Source of the DNA: an uncultured Clostridium sp.
GTDB taxonomy: Bacteria > Bacillota > Clostridia > TANB77 > CAG-508
Direction: 5' to 3'
NCBI GenBank assembly: GCA_947165355.1
Contig: CAMUZZ010000004.1
Coordinates: 1 to 54,573, forward strand
DNA length: 54,573 nucleotides
The translations under genes and the position numbers were made by a program. Shown here in pieces: positions 1-8,900 of this stretch. Below the pieces are notes generated by a model. The model worked only from the letters and a program-made list of their open reading frames with translations. It did no database searches and was not told the DNA's origin. Every line of letters starts with the position of its first letter. Positions within the stretch are counted from its first letter, which is position 1.

Positions 1-1
1 T

Positions 2-673
2 AGCTGGGGAATTCTTACAATACAAGGATATGGTTTAACAGAAACATCACCAGTACTTTGTGCAGAGAATGCTAAATACATAAGGGCAGGATCTGTTGGA
101 CTTCCACTTCCAGATATTGAAATGAAAATTGATAATCCAAATGAGGATGGAATAGGTGAAATTATAGCTAAAGGTCCAAATGTAATGCAGGGGTATTACA
201 ATAATGAAGAAGCAACTAAACAAGCATTAGTAGATGGTTGGTATCATACAGGAGATTTGGGTTATGTTGATAAGGATGGCTTCTTCTTTATTACAGGTAG
301 AAAGAAAAATGTTATAGTTTTAAAGAATGGTAAGAATGTATTTCCAGAAGAGCTAGAAGTACTTATTAATAATTTGCCATATGTACTTGAAAGCATAGTA
401 TTCGGATATCCTAAGGATGACGATTATGTTTTATCAACTAAAATTGTATATGATGAAAACTATGTTAAAACTAATTTCAAAGGAATAACACCAGAAGAAC
501 TTGAAGAAAAGATCTGGAATGACATTAAAGAAATAAATAGTACTGTGCCTAAGTACAAACATATTAAAAAATACATTATAACGAATGAACCAATGATTAA
601 AACAACAACTGCTAAAATAAAGAAATTTGAAGAAGTTGACAAGATAATAAAAGAAGGATTAATTAAGTTTTAA
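2..673 (+). CDS. long-chain acyl-CoA synthetase / AMP-forming ligase, C-terminal part (5' end outside window)
   Basis: The reading frame is open from the window edge and gives 223 residues of an ANL-superfamily adenylating enzyme, which activates a carboxylic acid (probably a fatty acid) through an acyl-AMP to the CoA thioester. Visible motifs in order are YGLTETSP (positions about 40-63), GWYHTGDLG with the ATP-ribose-binding Asp (about 235-260), GRKKN at the hinge to the mobile C-terminal domain (about 298-312) and a late KTTTAKIKK stretch holding the usual catalytic lysine region. The start lies upstream of the window. rdgB follows after 24 bp, so they may be co-transcribed. Substrate chain length cannot be read from this part. 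Confidence 0.9.
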   Translation, partial: SWGILTIQGYGLTETSPVLCAENAKYIRAGSVGLPLPDIEMKIDNPNEDGIGEIIAKGPNVMQGYYNNEEATKQALVDGWYHTGDLGYVDKDGFFFITGRKKNVIVLKNGKNVFPEELEVLINNLPYVLESIVFGYPKDDDYVLSTKIVYDENYVKTNFKGITPEELEEKIWNDIKEINSTVPKYKHIKKYIITNEPMIKTTTAKIKKFEEVDKIIKEGLIKF

Positions 674-697
674 CAATAAAATATAAGTGAGGTAATT

Positions 698-1288
698 ATG
701 AGCAGAACAATAATTTTAGCAACAAATAATCAAAACAAAGTTAGTGAAATAAAAGCAGTTCTTGCACCGCTTGGAATAGAAGTATTATCGCAGTCTGAAG
801 CGGGATATAACATCAGCGTTGAAGAAACTGGAACTACGTTCGAAGAAAATGCAATTCTTAAAGCTAGAGCAATATATAAGATAAGTCATACTCCGGTAAT
901 GTCTGATGATAGTGGACTAGAGGTCGACTTTCTAAATGGGGAGCCAGGAGTACATTCTTCAAGATACGCAGGTGAAGATGCTACCAACGATGAAAAAATG
1001 GATAAAGTATTAAATAAAATGAAGAATGCAGGAGACAATGAAAGAACTGCTAGATTCAGATGTGCAATATGCTTCATCGATGAAGATGGTGAAGAGCACA
1101 TATTTGAGGGAAAATGCGAAGGAATTATAGCAAAAGAAAAAATTGGTGAGAGTGGCTTTGGCTATGATCCAATATTTTTATATAATGGAGTAAGTTTTGC
1201 AAGCATGACTAAAGAAGAAAAAAACAAAGTTAGCCACAGAGGAAATGCAGTAAATAGATTTGTAGAATTCTTAAAACTTAAATATTAG
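698..1288 (+). CDS. rdgB: dITP/XTP pyrophosphatase (Ham1/RdgB family)
   Basis: At 196 aa this is a normal-length Ham1 house-cleaning NTPase that hydrolyses ITP, dITP and XTP to the monophosphate, keeping deaminated purines out of DNA. Seen directly: the N-terminal ATNNQNK substrate loop (residues 8-14), the SDDSGLEVD metal-binding segment (Asp70/Asp71), EPGVHSSRYAG, FGYDPIF and the C-terminal SHRGNA. The ATG follows a GAGGT Shine-Dalgarno. The stop codon runs directly into a copy of the GGGACGGAGC repeat. A second, more diverged Ham1-family gene lies at 51546. Confidence 0.95.
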   Translation: MSRTIILATNNQNKVSEIKAVLAPLGIEVLSQSEAGYNISVEETGTTFEENAILKARAIYKISHTPVMSDDSGLEVDFLNGEPGVHSSRYAGEDATNDEKMDKVLNKMKNAGDNERTARFRCAICFIDEDGEEHIFEGKCEGIIAKEKIGESGFGYDPIFLYNGVSFASMTKEEKNKVSHRGNAVNRFVEFLKLKY

Positions 1289-1310
1289 GGACGGAGCAAA
1301 AAATTAAAGG
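1288..1310 (+). repeat. short copy of the stop-codon-associated repeat (GGGACGGAGC family)
   Basis: The copy starts at the last base of the rdgB stop codon and matches the first half of the copies at 10428, 24364 and 33135. Its end supplies the AAAGGAG that serves as the rusA ribosome binding site. It lacks the 3' half seen in the longer copies. Confidence 0.75.
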
Positions 1311-1317
1311 AGAAACA

Positions 1318-1728
1318 ATGATATACGAATTTGATGTACCAGGGAAAATAATAGGAAAAGGAAGACCAAGACTAAACTCATACACAGGAACAGTATACAC
1401 ACCAACCAAAACAAAAGATTATGAGTCACTTGTGCAACAGTATTTTTTACTAAAATATCCTAAATTCAAGCCTTTTGAAGGAAGGGTGCAAGTTGAAATA
1501 AATGCGCGTTTTCAAATTCCTAAATCTGCTAATAAAACAGAAAAAAGCTTAATGTTAGAAAATAAAGTTAATCCAACAAAAAAGCCAGATATAGACAATA
1601 TTGTTAAAATAATATTAGACGCTATGAATGGAGTAGCTTTTAATGATGATATTCAAATTACGAAATTGAATGTAGAAAAGTCGTATGCTGATGAAGAAAG
1701 TGTACAAATAAAAATAAGTGAATATTAA
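1318..1728 (+). CDS. rusA: RusA-family Holliday-junction resolvase
   Basis: This 136-aa protein matches the RusA endonuclease fold, a small dimeric enzyme that cuts four-way DNA junctions. The signature is visible: GKGRPR near residues 13-18, KPDIDN with Asp91 and Asp93, a third acidic residue at Asp101 in KIILDAMNG, and FNDDIQI near residue 110. The start follows AAAGGAGA at 1306-1313, inside the repeat copy. RusA is usually prophage-borne, but no other phage gene is nearby and codon use matches the neighbours, so it appears to be a resident gene sharing a transcript with rdgB. Confidence 0.9.
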   Translation: MIYEFDVPGKIIGKGRPRLNSYTGTVYTPTKTKDYESLVQQYFLLKYPKFKPFEGRVQVEINARFQIPKSANKTEKSLMLENKVNPTKKPDIDNIVKIILDAMNGVAFNDDIQITKLNVEKSYADEESVQIKISEY

Positions 1729-1743
1729 TTTATATTTAGAAAT

Positions 1744-1780
1744 AATCCAGATAAATAATGTTTATCTGGATTTTATGTTT
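1744..1780 (+). terminator. intrinsic terminator after rusA
   Basis: A perfect 12-bp stem (AATCCAGATAAA at 1744-1755 with its complement at 1761-1772) and a 5-nt loop are followed by a T-rich stretch. It closes the rdgB-rusA transcript. Confidence 0.75.
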
Positions 1781-1892
1781 TATTATGTATTTTTAAGAGA
1801 TATGGTTTTACAAAAAAATACGCCAATTACGTAATAAAAAAAAATCTCCCGAATAAATATACAATATATATTTTTTATAGGGGGAAATTAAA

Positions 1893-2222
1893 TTGAGAAA
1901 ATCATTCTGTTTGACAATATTAATTTTTACTTTAGTATTTGTACCATTCAAATTGCATAAAAGAAATTCTATAGAATTTAAACTATACAACTCAAGTTTA
2001 AAGTGTATTGATGGACAAGTAATAAATATATTCAAGATAAAGGAGCATAGCTACAAATGCTTAATATTTGAGAATAGATGTAAATATATAAACTCATACA
2101 ATCCACCAAAGATGCTTTTAGGAATATTTGTTATATATTCCATAATTAAATACATTTTATCAAAGATGTATACCAAACTTATGAATAATACTAAACAATA
2201 CTGGGAATACGCCATGGTGTAA
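1893..2222 (+). CDS. small putative membrane protein of unknown function
   Basis: A 109-aa frame starts with TTG 7 bp after a GGGGGAAA ribosome binding site. It has a hydrophobic N-terminal segment (residues about 5-18) and a second one (about 72-90, MLLGIFVIYSII), with a polar stretch containing three cysteines between them. I recognise no family. It stands alone between the rusA terminator and the penicillin-binding protein gene. The TTG start and strong AT bias make it less certain than its neighbours. Confidence 0.5.
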   Translation: MRKSFCLTILIFTLVFVPFKLHKRNSIEFKLYNSSLKCIDGQVINIFKIKEHSYKCLIFENRCKYINSYNPPKMLLGIFVIYSIIKYILSKMYTKLMNNTKQYWEYAMV

Positions 2223-2315
2223 ATACAAGATATAACTTTGCAAAGTTGCAAAAAAACATACACAATGCTAAAATGTTTATCAATAGAATTAATATTTTAG
2301 AGGTGGATATAACTT

Positions 2316-4820
2316 ATGAGAAGTGATAAAAATAAACATGGACGTAGAGTTAAACAAAATAGATATGATAGTTATTCAAAATCTAGATACGATTATGAGG
2401 ACGACAGAAGAGCTCAAGGAAGGTCCGAAAGAAATCGAAAAAGAAGAAAAACCAAGAAACCGCTTAGTGAAGGAAAAAAGAGATTTATAAGAAAATGTAA
2501 TAATATATTTATATTTTTATATATAATTTTTGCAATATACAGAATTATTTCATATTTCTCATGGAAAAGCATAGTTGTTCCTATGATGAAAAACGAAAGT
2601 ACAGCAGTAGTTGATATAAACGGCGGGGTTGTAGAAAAAATAGGCGGAGAGCGAGCAAAACTAAATGTTAGTAAATCTGATATTCCTCAAGATTTAATTG
2701 ATGCATACGTAGACATAGAAGATGAAAGATTCTATTCACATAAAGGTGTTGATATTAAAAGAACAACTGCTGCCATTGGAACATACATAACGCATGGTGG
2801 AAAATCTTCATTTGGTGGAAGTACTATTACCCAGCAATTAGTAAAAAACATTACAGGAAATGATGATACATCAATTTCAAGAAAAGTTGAAGAATGGATA
2901 AAAGCACTAGAGCTGGAAAGCTTTGCAAGCAAAGATGAAATACTAGTAGCATATTTAAACATTATATATACTGCTCCAAATGTTTATGGCGTTGGAATGG
3001 GAGCAAGATATTATTTTGATAAAGATGTACAAGATTTAAGTTTGGCTGAATGTGCGTATATAGCCGGAATTAATATATCACCAAATTCATACAATCCATT
3101 TACAGAAAGCGACAATTCTCAAAGAATTAAAAATAGAACAAAAACCGTACTTGGAAAGATGCTTGCTAAAAAACATATAACTCAAGAAGAATATGATGCA
3201 GCAATTGAGGAGGTAGAAAATGGTTTAGCATTTTCAAAAGGTGAAGTAACAACAGAAAATGATGGAGTGTATTCTTATTACACTGATGCTGTTGTATCTG
3301 AAGTTGTTGAGGACATTTCTGAAAAGAAACATATAAATAAAAAATTAGCTACAAATTATTTGTATATGGCAGGACTTACTATTCATAGCGCCGAAGATAG
3401 CTCTGTACAAGAAAAAATTGAAAATGAGTATGAGAACAAAAACTACATACTTACATCATCAAGTGGGCAAAAGTCACAAGCTGCAATGGTAATTATTGAT
3501 CATACAACAGGACAAGTTAGAGGCGTAGCAGGAGGACTAGGAGAAAAAACTGTATCTAGAGGATTAAACAGAGCAACCCAGAGCTATAGGCAAACTGGTT
3601 CTGCAATTAAGCCAATTGCAGTATTAGCACCAGGAATAGATAATAGAACATTTACGGCTTCAACAGTTTATGCTGATGAGCCAACCACATTTGCTGGTGG
3701 ATACGAACCAAAAGATAATGATAAGTGCATTGGAGATATAACTGTTAGGAGAGCAGTTGAATCATCGCAAAATATTCCATTTGTAAAGATGATGGAGCAA
3801 GTAACACCTAAAGTTTCTATTAAATATATGAGAAAAATGGGTATTTCGTCTTTAACAGACCGAGATGAAACATTAGCCCTAGCTTTAGGAGGAGAAGATA
3901 AAGGTATTACACCGTTAGAAATGGCAGGAGCATATGCATGTATTGCAAATGATGGCGTATACATTGAACCAACATTTTATAAAGACGTTGTAGATTCAAA
4001 TGGCAAAACTGTTATAAAATCAAAGCAAAAAAAGAAAAAAGTTTTCTCAAAAGAAGTGGCATATATTCTTAAAGACTTATTAAAGCAACCTGTTGAAGGA
4101 GCAAGTGGTACTGCAAAAGTATGCAAAATAAGCGGAATGGATGTTGCTGCAAAAACAGGAACAACAAGCGAAAACTACGATAAATGGTTATGTGGATTTA
4201 CTCCATATTACACAGCTGTTACATGGTATGGATATGATCAAAATGAATCAATATCATATGGAGGAAGAAGTCCTGCCGCTCAGCTATGGTCAGCTGTAAT
4301 GAGAAAAGTTCATAGCAACTTGGAAGGAGCATCATTTAGCAAGCCATCTGGTGTGAAAGAAGCGGAAGTATGTTCAAAAAACGGAAAACTTGCAAATTCT
4401 AAATGTAGTCCAACACATACAGAGTATTATTTAGGAGGCACTTTACCAGATAAGTGTGTTGAATGTACAGGTGCAAGTTATACAAATAAAAATACAACAA
4501 ATAATGAACCTGTAAGCAATAATGATGAAGAAGATGATGATGAACAAGATGATGATACACAAGTAACCAATGTTCCAGCAAACAGTGTACAAAATAAAAC
4601 AGAAACAACACCAAGCAGTAATACTAACAGTCAAAATACTGTACAAAACACTTCTTCAAGCACTTCAACTAATACAGTAAATAATCAAAACTCAACTAAT
4701 AATCAAAACACTACAAACAATACAGGCAATAAACCAACATCTAACAATAATGATGATGACACAAATAATAGCAATCAAAGTGGTTTGGTAGATGATGGAG
4801 AGCAAGATACAGGACCATAA
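2316..4820 (+). CDS. class A penicillin-binding protein (glycosyltransferase/transpeptidase)
   Basis: An 834-aa bifunctional peptidoglycan synthase that polymerises lipid II and crosslinks the stem peptides outside the membrane. Order of parts: a very basic cytoplasmic tail (residues 1-60), one membrane anchor (about 63-82), a GT51 domain with EDERFYSHKG at 135-144 (catalytic Glu135) and GGSTITQQ, and a transpeptidase domain with the SxxK motif at Ser429-Lys432, SxN at Ser484-Asn486 and KTG at 613-615. The last 130 residues carry a cysteine-containing segment and then a low-complexity Asn/Thr/Asp/Ser tail, common in clostridial PBP1A proteins. The start follows AGAGGTGG. The low-complexity tail may be extracellular. 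Confidence 0.95.
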   Translation: MRSDKNKHGRRVKQNRYDSYSKSRYDYEDDRRAQGRSERNRKRRKTKKPLSEGKKRFIRKCNNIFIFLYIIFAIYRIISYFSWKSIVVPMMKNESTAVVDINGGVVEKIGGERAKLNVSKSDIPQDLIDAYVDIEDERFYSHKGVDIKRTTAAIGTYITHGGKSSFGGSTITQQLVKNITGNDDTSISRKVEEWIKALELESFASKDEILVAYLNIIYTAPNVYGVGMGARYYFDKDVQDLSLAECAYIAGINISPNSYNPFTESDNSQRIKNRTKTVLGKMLAKKHITQEEYDAAIEEVENGLAFSKGEVTTENDGVYSYYTDAVVSEVVEDISEKKHINKKLATNYLYMAGLTIHSAEDSSVQEKIENEYENKNYILTSSSGQKSQAAMVIIDHTTGQVRGVAGGLGEKTVSRGLNRATQSYRQTGSAIKPIAVLAPGIDNRTFTASTVYADEPTTFAGGYEPKDNDKCIGDITVRRAVESSQNIPFVKMMEQVTPKVSIKYMRKMGISSLTDRDETLALALGGEDKGITPLEMAGAYACIANDGVYIEPTFYKDVVDSNGKTVIKSKQKKKKVFSKEVAYILKDLLKQPVEGASGTAKVCKISGMDVAAKTGTTSENYDKWLCGFTPYYTAVTWYGYDQNESISYGGRSPAAQLWSAVMRKVHSNLEGASFSKPSGVKEAEVCSKNGKLANSKCSPTHTEYYLGGTLPDKCVECTGASYTNKNTTNNEPVSNNDEEDDDEQDDDTQVTNVPANSVQNKTETTPSSNTNSQNTVQNTSSSTSTNTVNNQNSTNNQNTTNNTGNKPTSNNNDDDTNNSNQSGLVDDGEQDTGP

Positions 4821-4883
4821 ACATAGTTTAAAAATAATTCATGTGGTTATACTGTAAATACTAATGTAATTATAGGAGGTCGC

Positions 4884-5033
4884 ATGAAAGAAAAGAAAAA
4901 TAATGAGAATAAAGAGGATACAACAAAATATGGAGAGTTCATTGCTTCATTCTTTGATTGGATAACACCAGATAAACAAAAAAAGAGAGCAGAAGAATTA
5001 GAAAATATAACTAAAAGAGACATTGACAAATAA
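4884..5033 (+). CDS. 49-aa small charged protein, unknown function
   Basis: The ATG at 4884 sits 5 bp after a strong AGGAGGT site. The predicted protein is rich in Lys, Glu and Asn, with one aromatic patch (FIASFFDWITPD, about residues 19-30) flanked by charged helices, so it may be a peripheral or peptide-like membrane-associated factor. I recognise no family. The last codons overlap the -35 box of the next gene's promoter. The good ribosome binding site and native codon use support it as real. Confidence 0.6.
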   Translation: MKEKKNNENKEDTTKYGEFIASFFDWITPDKQKKRAEELENITKRDIDK

Positions 5034-5051
5034 TTCGGATGCTTATATAAT
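5023..5051 (+). promoter_or_regulatory. consensus sigma-A promoter of the 5104 gene
   Basis: TTGACA at 5023-5028, a 17-bp spacer and TATAAT at 5046-5051 match the vegetative consensus exactly. The -35 box lies inside the end of the preceding small gene. The downstream palindrome ATATCCAATGATTGGAT (about 5060-5076) could be an operator. Confidence 0.8.
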
Positions 5052-5103
5052 TTCATACAATATCCAATGATTGGATGATATTGTAAGGAAGGGGCGTTTG
5101 TTT

Positions 5104-5325
5104 ATGACTGAAGCAGAGCGTCAACAATACTTGCAAGATATTGCTCGGAATATGGATGTTGCAATTAAATGTATGGAACGTAGTTACAAAATGTTATCAC
5201 AGCTTATGGACAAAGATATAGAAAACATTCGCTCTTATGGGGAACTATTTGATCATATGATTATATCAAAATCAAATTTAAATGATGCAAACAACATTGT
5301 TGCAAGTAAAATATTCAAGGGTTAA
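5104..5325 (+). CDS. 73-aa protein of unknown function (cassette-like single gene)
   Basis: The ATG at 5104 lies 9 bp after AAGGAAGGGG; an upstream in-frame TTG is less likely because it precedes that site. The protein appears mostly helical, with repeated Met and Tyr residues, and matches no family I know. It uses CGT, CGG and CGC for arginine, while its neighbours use almost only AGA. With its own perfect promoter and terminator it resembles the single-gene units at 11242, 15149, 27858, 29674 and 53416. Confidence 0.7.
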   Translation: MTEAERQQYLQDIARNMDVAIKCMERSYKMLSQLMDKDIENIRSYGELFDHMIISKSNLNDANNIVASKIFKG

Positions 5326-5328
5326 TAT

Positions 5329-5384
5329 CACAAAAAGAATGACTGCAAAGGTGAATTTAAACCAATGCAGTTTCTTTTTTTGTG
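5329..5384 (+). terminator. terminator of the 5104 gene
   Basis: A long stem forms between CACAAAAAGAA/ACTGCA (5329-5347) and TGCAGT/TTCTTTTTTTGTG (5366-5384), with a small GGT/ACC pairing inside the loop. The 3' arm is T-rich. Confidence 0.7.
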
Positions 5385-5429
5385 TAATAAATTGAATAGA
5401 AAATATTTTAAATAAAATGTCAAAAAATG

Positions 5430-5459
5430 TTGTTTCTTTATCTCAAAGTGTGATATTAT
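5430..5459 (+). promoter_or_regulatory. possible sigma-A promoter of the 5517 gene
   Basis: TTGTTT (5430-5435) and TATTAT (5454-5459) are 18 bp apart, about 58 bp before the ATG. The match is moderate. Confidence 0.4.
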
Positions 5460-5516
5460 AAACGTGCTTAGCAGAGATTAATAAGCAGGATAACAGAAAA
5501 AGGAGAGAAAACGGAA

Positions 5517-5888
5517 ATGGAAGTAAACGAAGAGAAAAGACAAAAATTTATTGAATACGCAGGAAAAAGAGTTAACAATGTAATGCATGACATTCAAATA
5601 TTAGAGCCAATGTCAAGAAGCAGTAGTTACGACTACACAAAACAAGACCTAGAAGAAATGTTTTCAGCTATGGAAGAATGTTTAAACCAAACAAAAGAAG
5701 AGTTTTACAAAAAATTTGCTGAAAAAGAAGCAAAAGTTGCTAGAAAAACATTTACATTTGGAAGCTCAAGCGTAGCTACTCAAACTCCAAATAATGTATG
5801 TGAAGCAGGAAGCATAGCTACTACAATAGTTGAAAATAATGAAGTAAATGCAGTTAATACAGAAAATAACAATTCTGAAATGTTATAA
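5517..5888 (+). CDS. 123-aa hypothetical protein, helical N-terminus with disordered tail
   Basis: The start follows GGAGAG. The first 80 residues look alpha-helical and charged (MEVNEEKRQKFIEYAG at the start, then a Glu/Lys-rich segment), and the last 45 are Ser/Thr/Asn-rich and probably disordered. There is no signal peptide or membrane segment. I recognise no family. It has its own terminator and lies directly upstream of polC, but nothing in the sequence shows a replication role. Confidence 0.75.
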   Translation: MEVNEEKRQKFIEYAGKRVNNVMHDIQILEPMSRSSSYDYTKQDLEEMFSAMEECLNQTKEEFYKKFAEKEAKVARKTFTFGSSSVATQTPNNVCEAGSIATTIVENNEVNAVNTENNNSEML

Positions 5889-5895
5889 AAAAATT

Positions 5896-5930
5896 AGAAG
5901 TGTTTTGTAAATAAAAGCACTTCTTTTTTA
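5896..5930 (+). terminator. terminator between the 5517 gene and polC
   Basis: The stem AGAAGTG...CACTTCT has a loop of about 15 nt containing a few extra pairs and is followed by TTTTTT. Confidence 0.75.
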
Positions 5931-5960
5931 AAAATTAAACACAGCAAAGGGGCGAAAAAA

Positions 5961-8900
5961 TTGCCAGAGGAGAAGGTTCTTAAGAAGATAGGTACTGTTT
6001 TCGAGGATTTTAAAAACACAAGCAATATATTAAATGCAAAAATTGAGCGTGTTAATTTATATAAAAAAGAACAGCTATTTGAAGTATTTTTAATTTCAGA
6101 TGACATTATTAAAATCCAGGAAATTCATGCCTTCGAAAAATTTTTAATTAGAAGATTTAATTTAAATAGAGCAACAGTTAAAATTACATACAATAATACT
6201 CCAAGTATAGATATTAAAAATGAATGGAGTAATATTGTAGATTATTTGTCATACAGACATCCTATGGCGAAGGCAATATTAATGCGTAGTGAAGTTGATG
6301 TATCAGATAGCATTATAACGGTTACTATACGTATGCCTGGAAAAGACTTTCTTATTGCAAAAGGAATGGATAATGTTTTCGGAGAAACTCTAGAAAATAT
6401 ATATGGACAAAAGTATAAAATTATTTTTAAAGAAAATATAGATAATGAACGATTAGAAAAATACAAAGAAGAAATGAAAAATGCTGAAGAGCAAGAGTTA
6501 CTGGAATTAACAAGAAAAAATGAAGAGCTAAAAGAAGAAAAGAAAAAAAAGTCTGAAGATAAAAAAGAAAATGCTGACGGTGGTAATACAAATAATAATA
6601 CCAATACGGCTCCAGAACAAGGAAATGTACCACCTGCACCTGAGACCAAAGAAGAAGAGCCCGAAGAAATAACACCTTTAATATATGGTAGAACCCAAAA
6701 CATAAAAGCTCCATCATCAAAAATTGTTGAATTATCAGTAGATAGCGGTAAGGTATGTATTGAAGGGACAATACTAAATTCAAACAAAGATTACGTTAAA
6801 TTTAAAGAAAAAGTATTTACAAACTACACTAATGAAAGACTATTAAAAAATGGAAAAACGCTTTATATGTTCGATTTATATGATGGAACTGGAACCATAA
6901 CATGTAAAGCATTTGTTGATGAAGAAAAAATAAAAAGCTTTAAGTCAAGAATGAAGGGGGCTACAAATGTAAGGGTAGAAGGAAATGCCCAGTTTGATCC
7001 TTACGCTAATGAGCTAGGAGTTCTTGCAAATACAATTATTGAAGTTGCTGGTTCTGGTAAAAAAGAAGAGCGTATGGATAATAGCAAAGAAAAAAGAGTT
7101 GAGCTTCATATGCATACAAAAATGAGCCAGATGGATGGCGTTTCTGAGGCGCAAGATTTAATTAAAAGAGCAATGAAGTGGGGATGGAAATCTATTGCAA
7201 TAACTGATCATGGAGTTGTTCAATCATTTCCAGAAGCTCATCATTTACTAGGTTACGATAATCCTGATATGAAAGTAATATATGGTGTTGAAGCATATTT
7301 GGTTCCAGACAAACCATCAAATGTTACAAAGCCACGTGGACAAGATATAGATACCACATATTGCGTATTCGATTTAGAAACTACGGGACTATCATTTAGA
7401 ACTGAAAAAATTACAGAAATTGGAATAATGAAAATAAAAAATGGTGAAGTTATAGATAGTTTTTCATCATTTGTAAATCCAGAAAAACCAATTCCACAAA
7501 AGGTTATAGATGTAACAAATATTACAGACGATATGGTAGCTGATGCACCAAAAATTCAAGAATTATTGCCTAAAATATTAGAATTTATGGGAGATTCTGT
7601 ACTTGTTGGTCATAATGTAGATTTTGATATAGGGTTTTTAAAATATAACTGTCATAAGTTCGGTTATGAGCTAGACAATACATATGTAGATACGTTAAGG
7701 TTAGCAAAAGATTTATTTCCTGAATTTAAAAAATATAAATTAGGAATTATAGCTGAAAACCTAGGAATAAAAGTTGATGTAGCTCATAGAGCACTAGATG
7801 ATGTTGATACTACGGTAAAAGTGTTTAATGTTATGATGGGCATGCTAAAAGAGCGTGGAGCTAAGAAAATAGAGGATATGGATAAGGTATGTTTGAATCC
7901 AGATATGATTAAAGATCAGTATAAAAAGCTTCCAAGCTATCATGCAATTATACTTGCACAAAATTATATTGGTTTAAGAAATTTATATAAATTAATTTCG
8001 TACTCGCATCTACATTATTTTTACAAAAAGCCACGTATTTTAAAATCTTTGTACAGAAAGTATTCTGAAGGTTTAATTATGGGTAGTGCCTGCGAAGCAG
8101 GTGAGCTATATAGGGCAATACTTGAAGGAAAACCAGATGACGAAGTAGAAGAAATTGCAAGAGATTACGATTATCTTGAAATTCAACCAATTGGAAACAA
8201 TATGCACTTAGTTCGTGAGGGTGTACTACCAGATGTTAAGGCACTAGAGGATATAAATAAAAGAATTGTTTCGTTAGGAGAAAAGCTGGATAAACTTGTT
8301 GTTGCAACCTGCGATGTTCATTTTATGGATCCACAAGATGAAATATATAGACGTATCTTGATGGCAGGACAGGGTTACGAAGATAGTGATGAGCAAGCAC
8401 CACTATATTTAAGAACCACAGAGGAGATGCTTGCAGAATTTCAGTATTTGGGTGAAGAAAAGGCATACGAGGTTGTTGTAACAAATACTAATAAAATTTC
8501 TGATATGTGCGAAAAAATAAGCCCAATATCACCAGAAAAATGTCCTCCATATATTAATAATTGTGAGCAAACTATTAAAGAAATTGCTTACAATAAAGCG
8601 CATGAATTATATGGAGAAAATTTACCACAAATAGTTGAAGAGCGATTAGATAAAGAGCTTACATCTATTATAAATAATGGATTCTCCGTTATGTACATTA
8701 TTGCTCAAAAACTGGTTTGGAAGTCTAATGATGACGGATATATAGTAGGTTCTAGAGGATCAGTTGGTTCATCTTTTGTTGCCAACATGACTGGTATTAC
8801 TGAAGTTAACTCATTACCACCTCATTATAGATGTCCAAAATGTCATTACTCAGACTTTACAGATTATGGTTTCGGTAACGGATTTGATTTACCAGATAAA

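Noticed and set aside
6242..6787. Long opposite-strand frame within polC
   Set aside because: It is the complement of the Glu/Lys-rich linker, has Ser/Phe-rich low-complexity content and no ribosome site.
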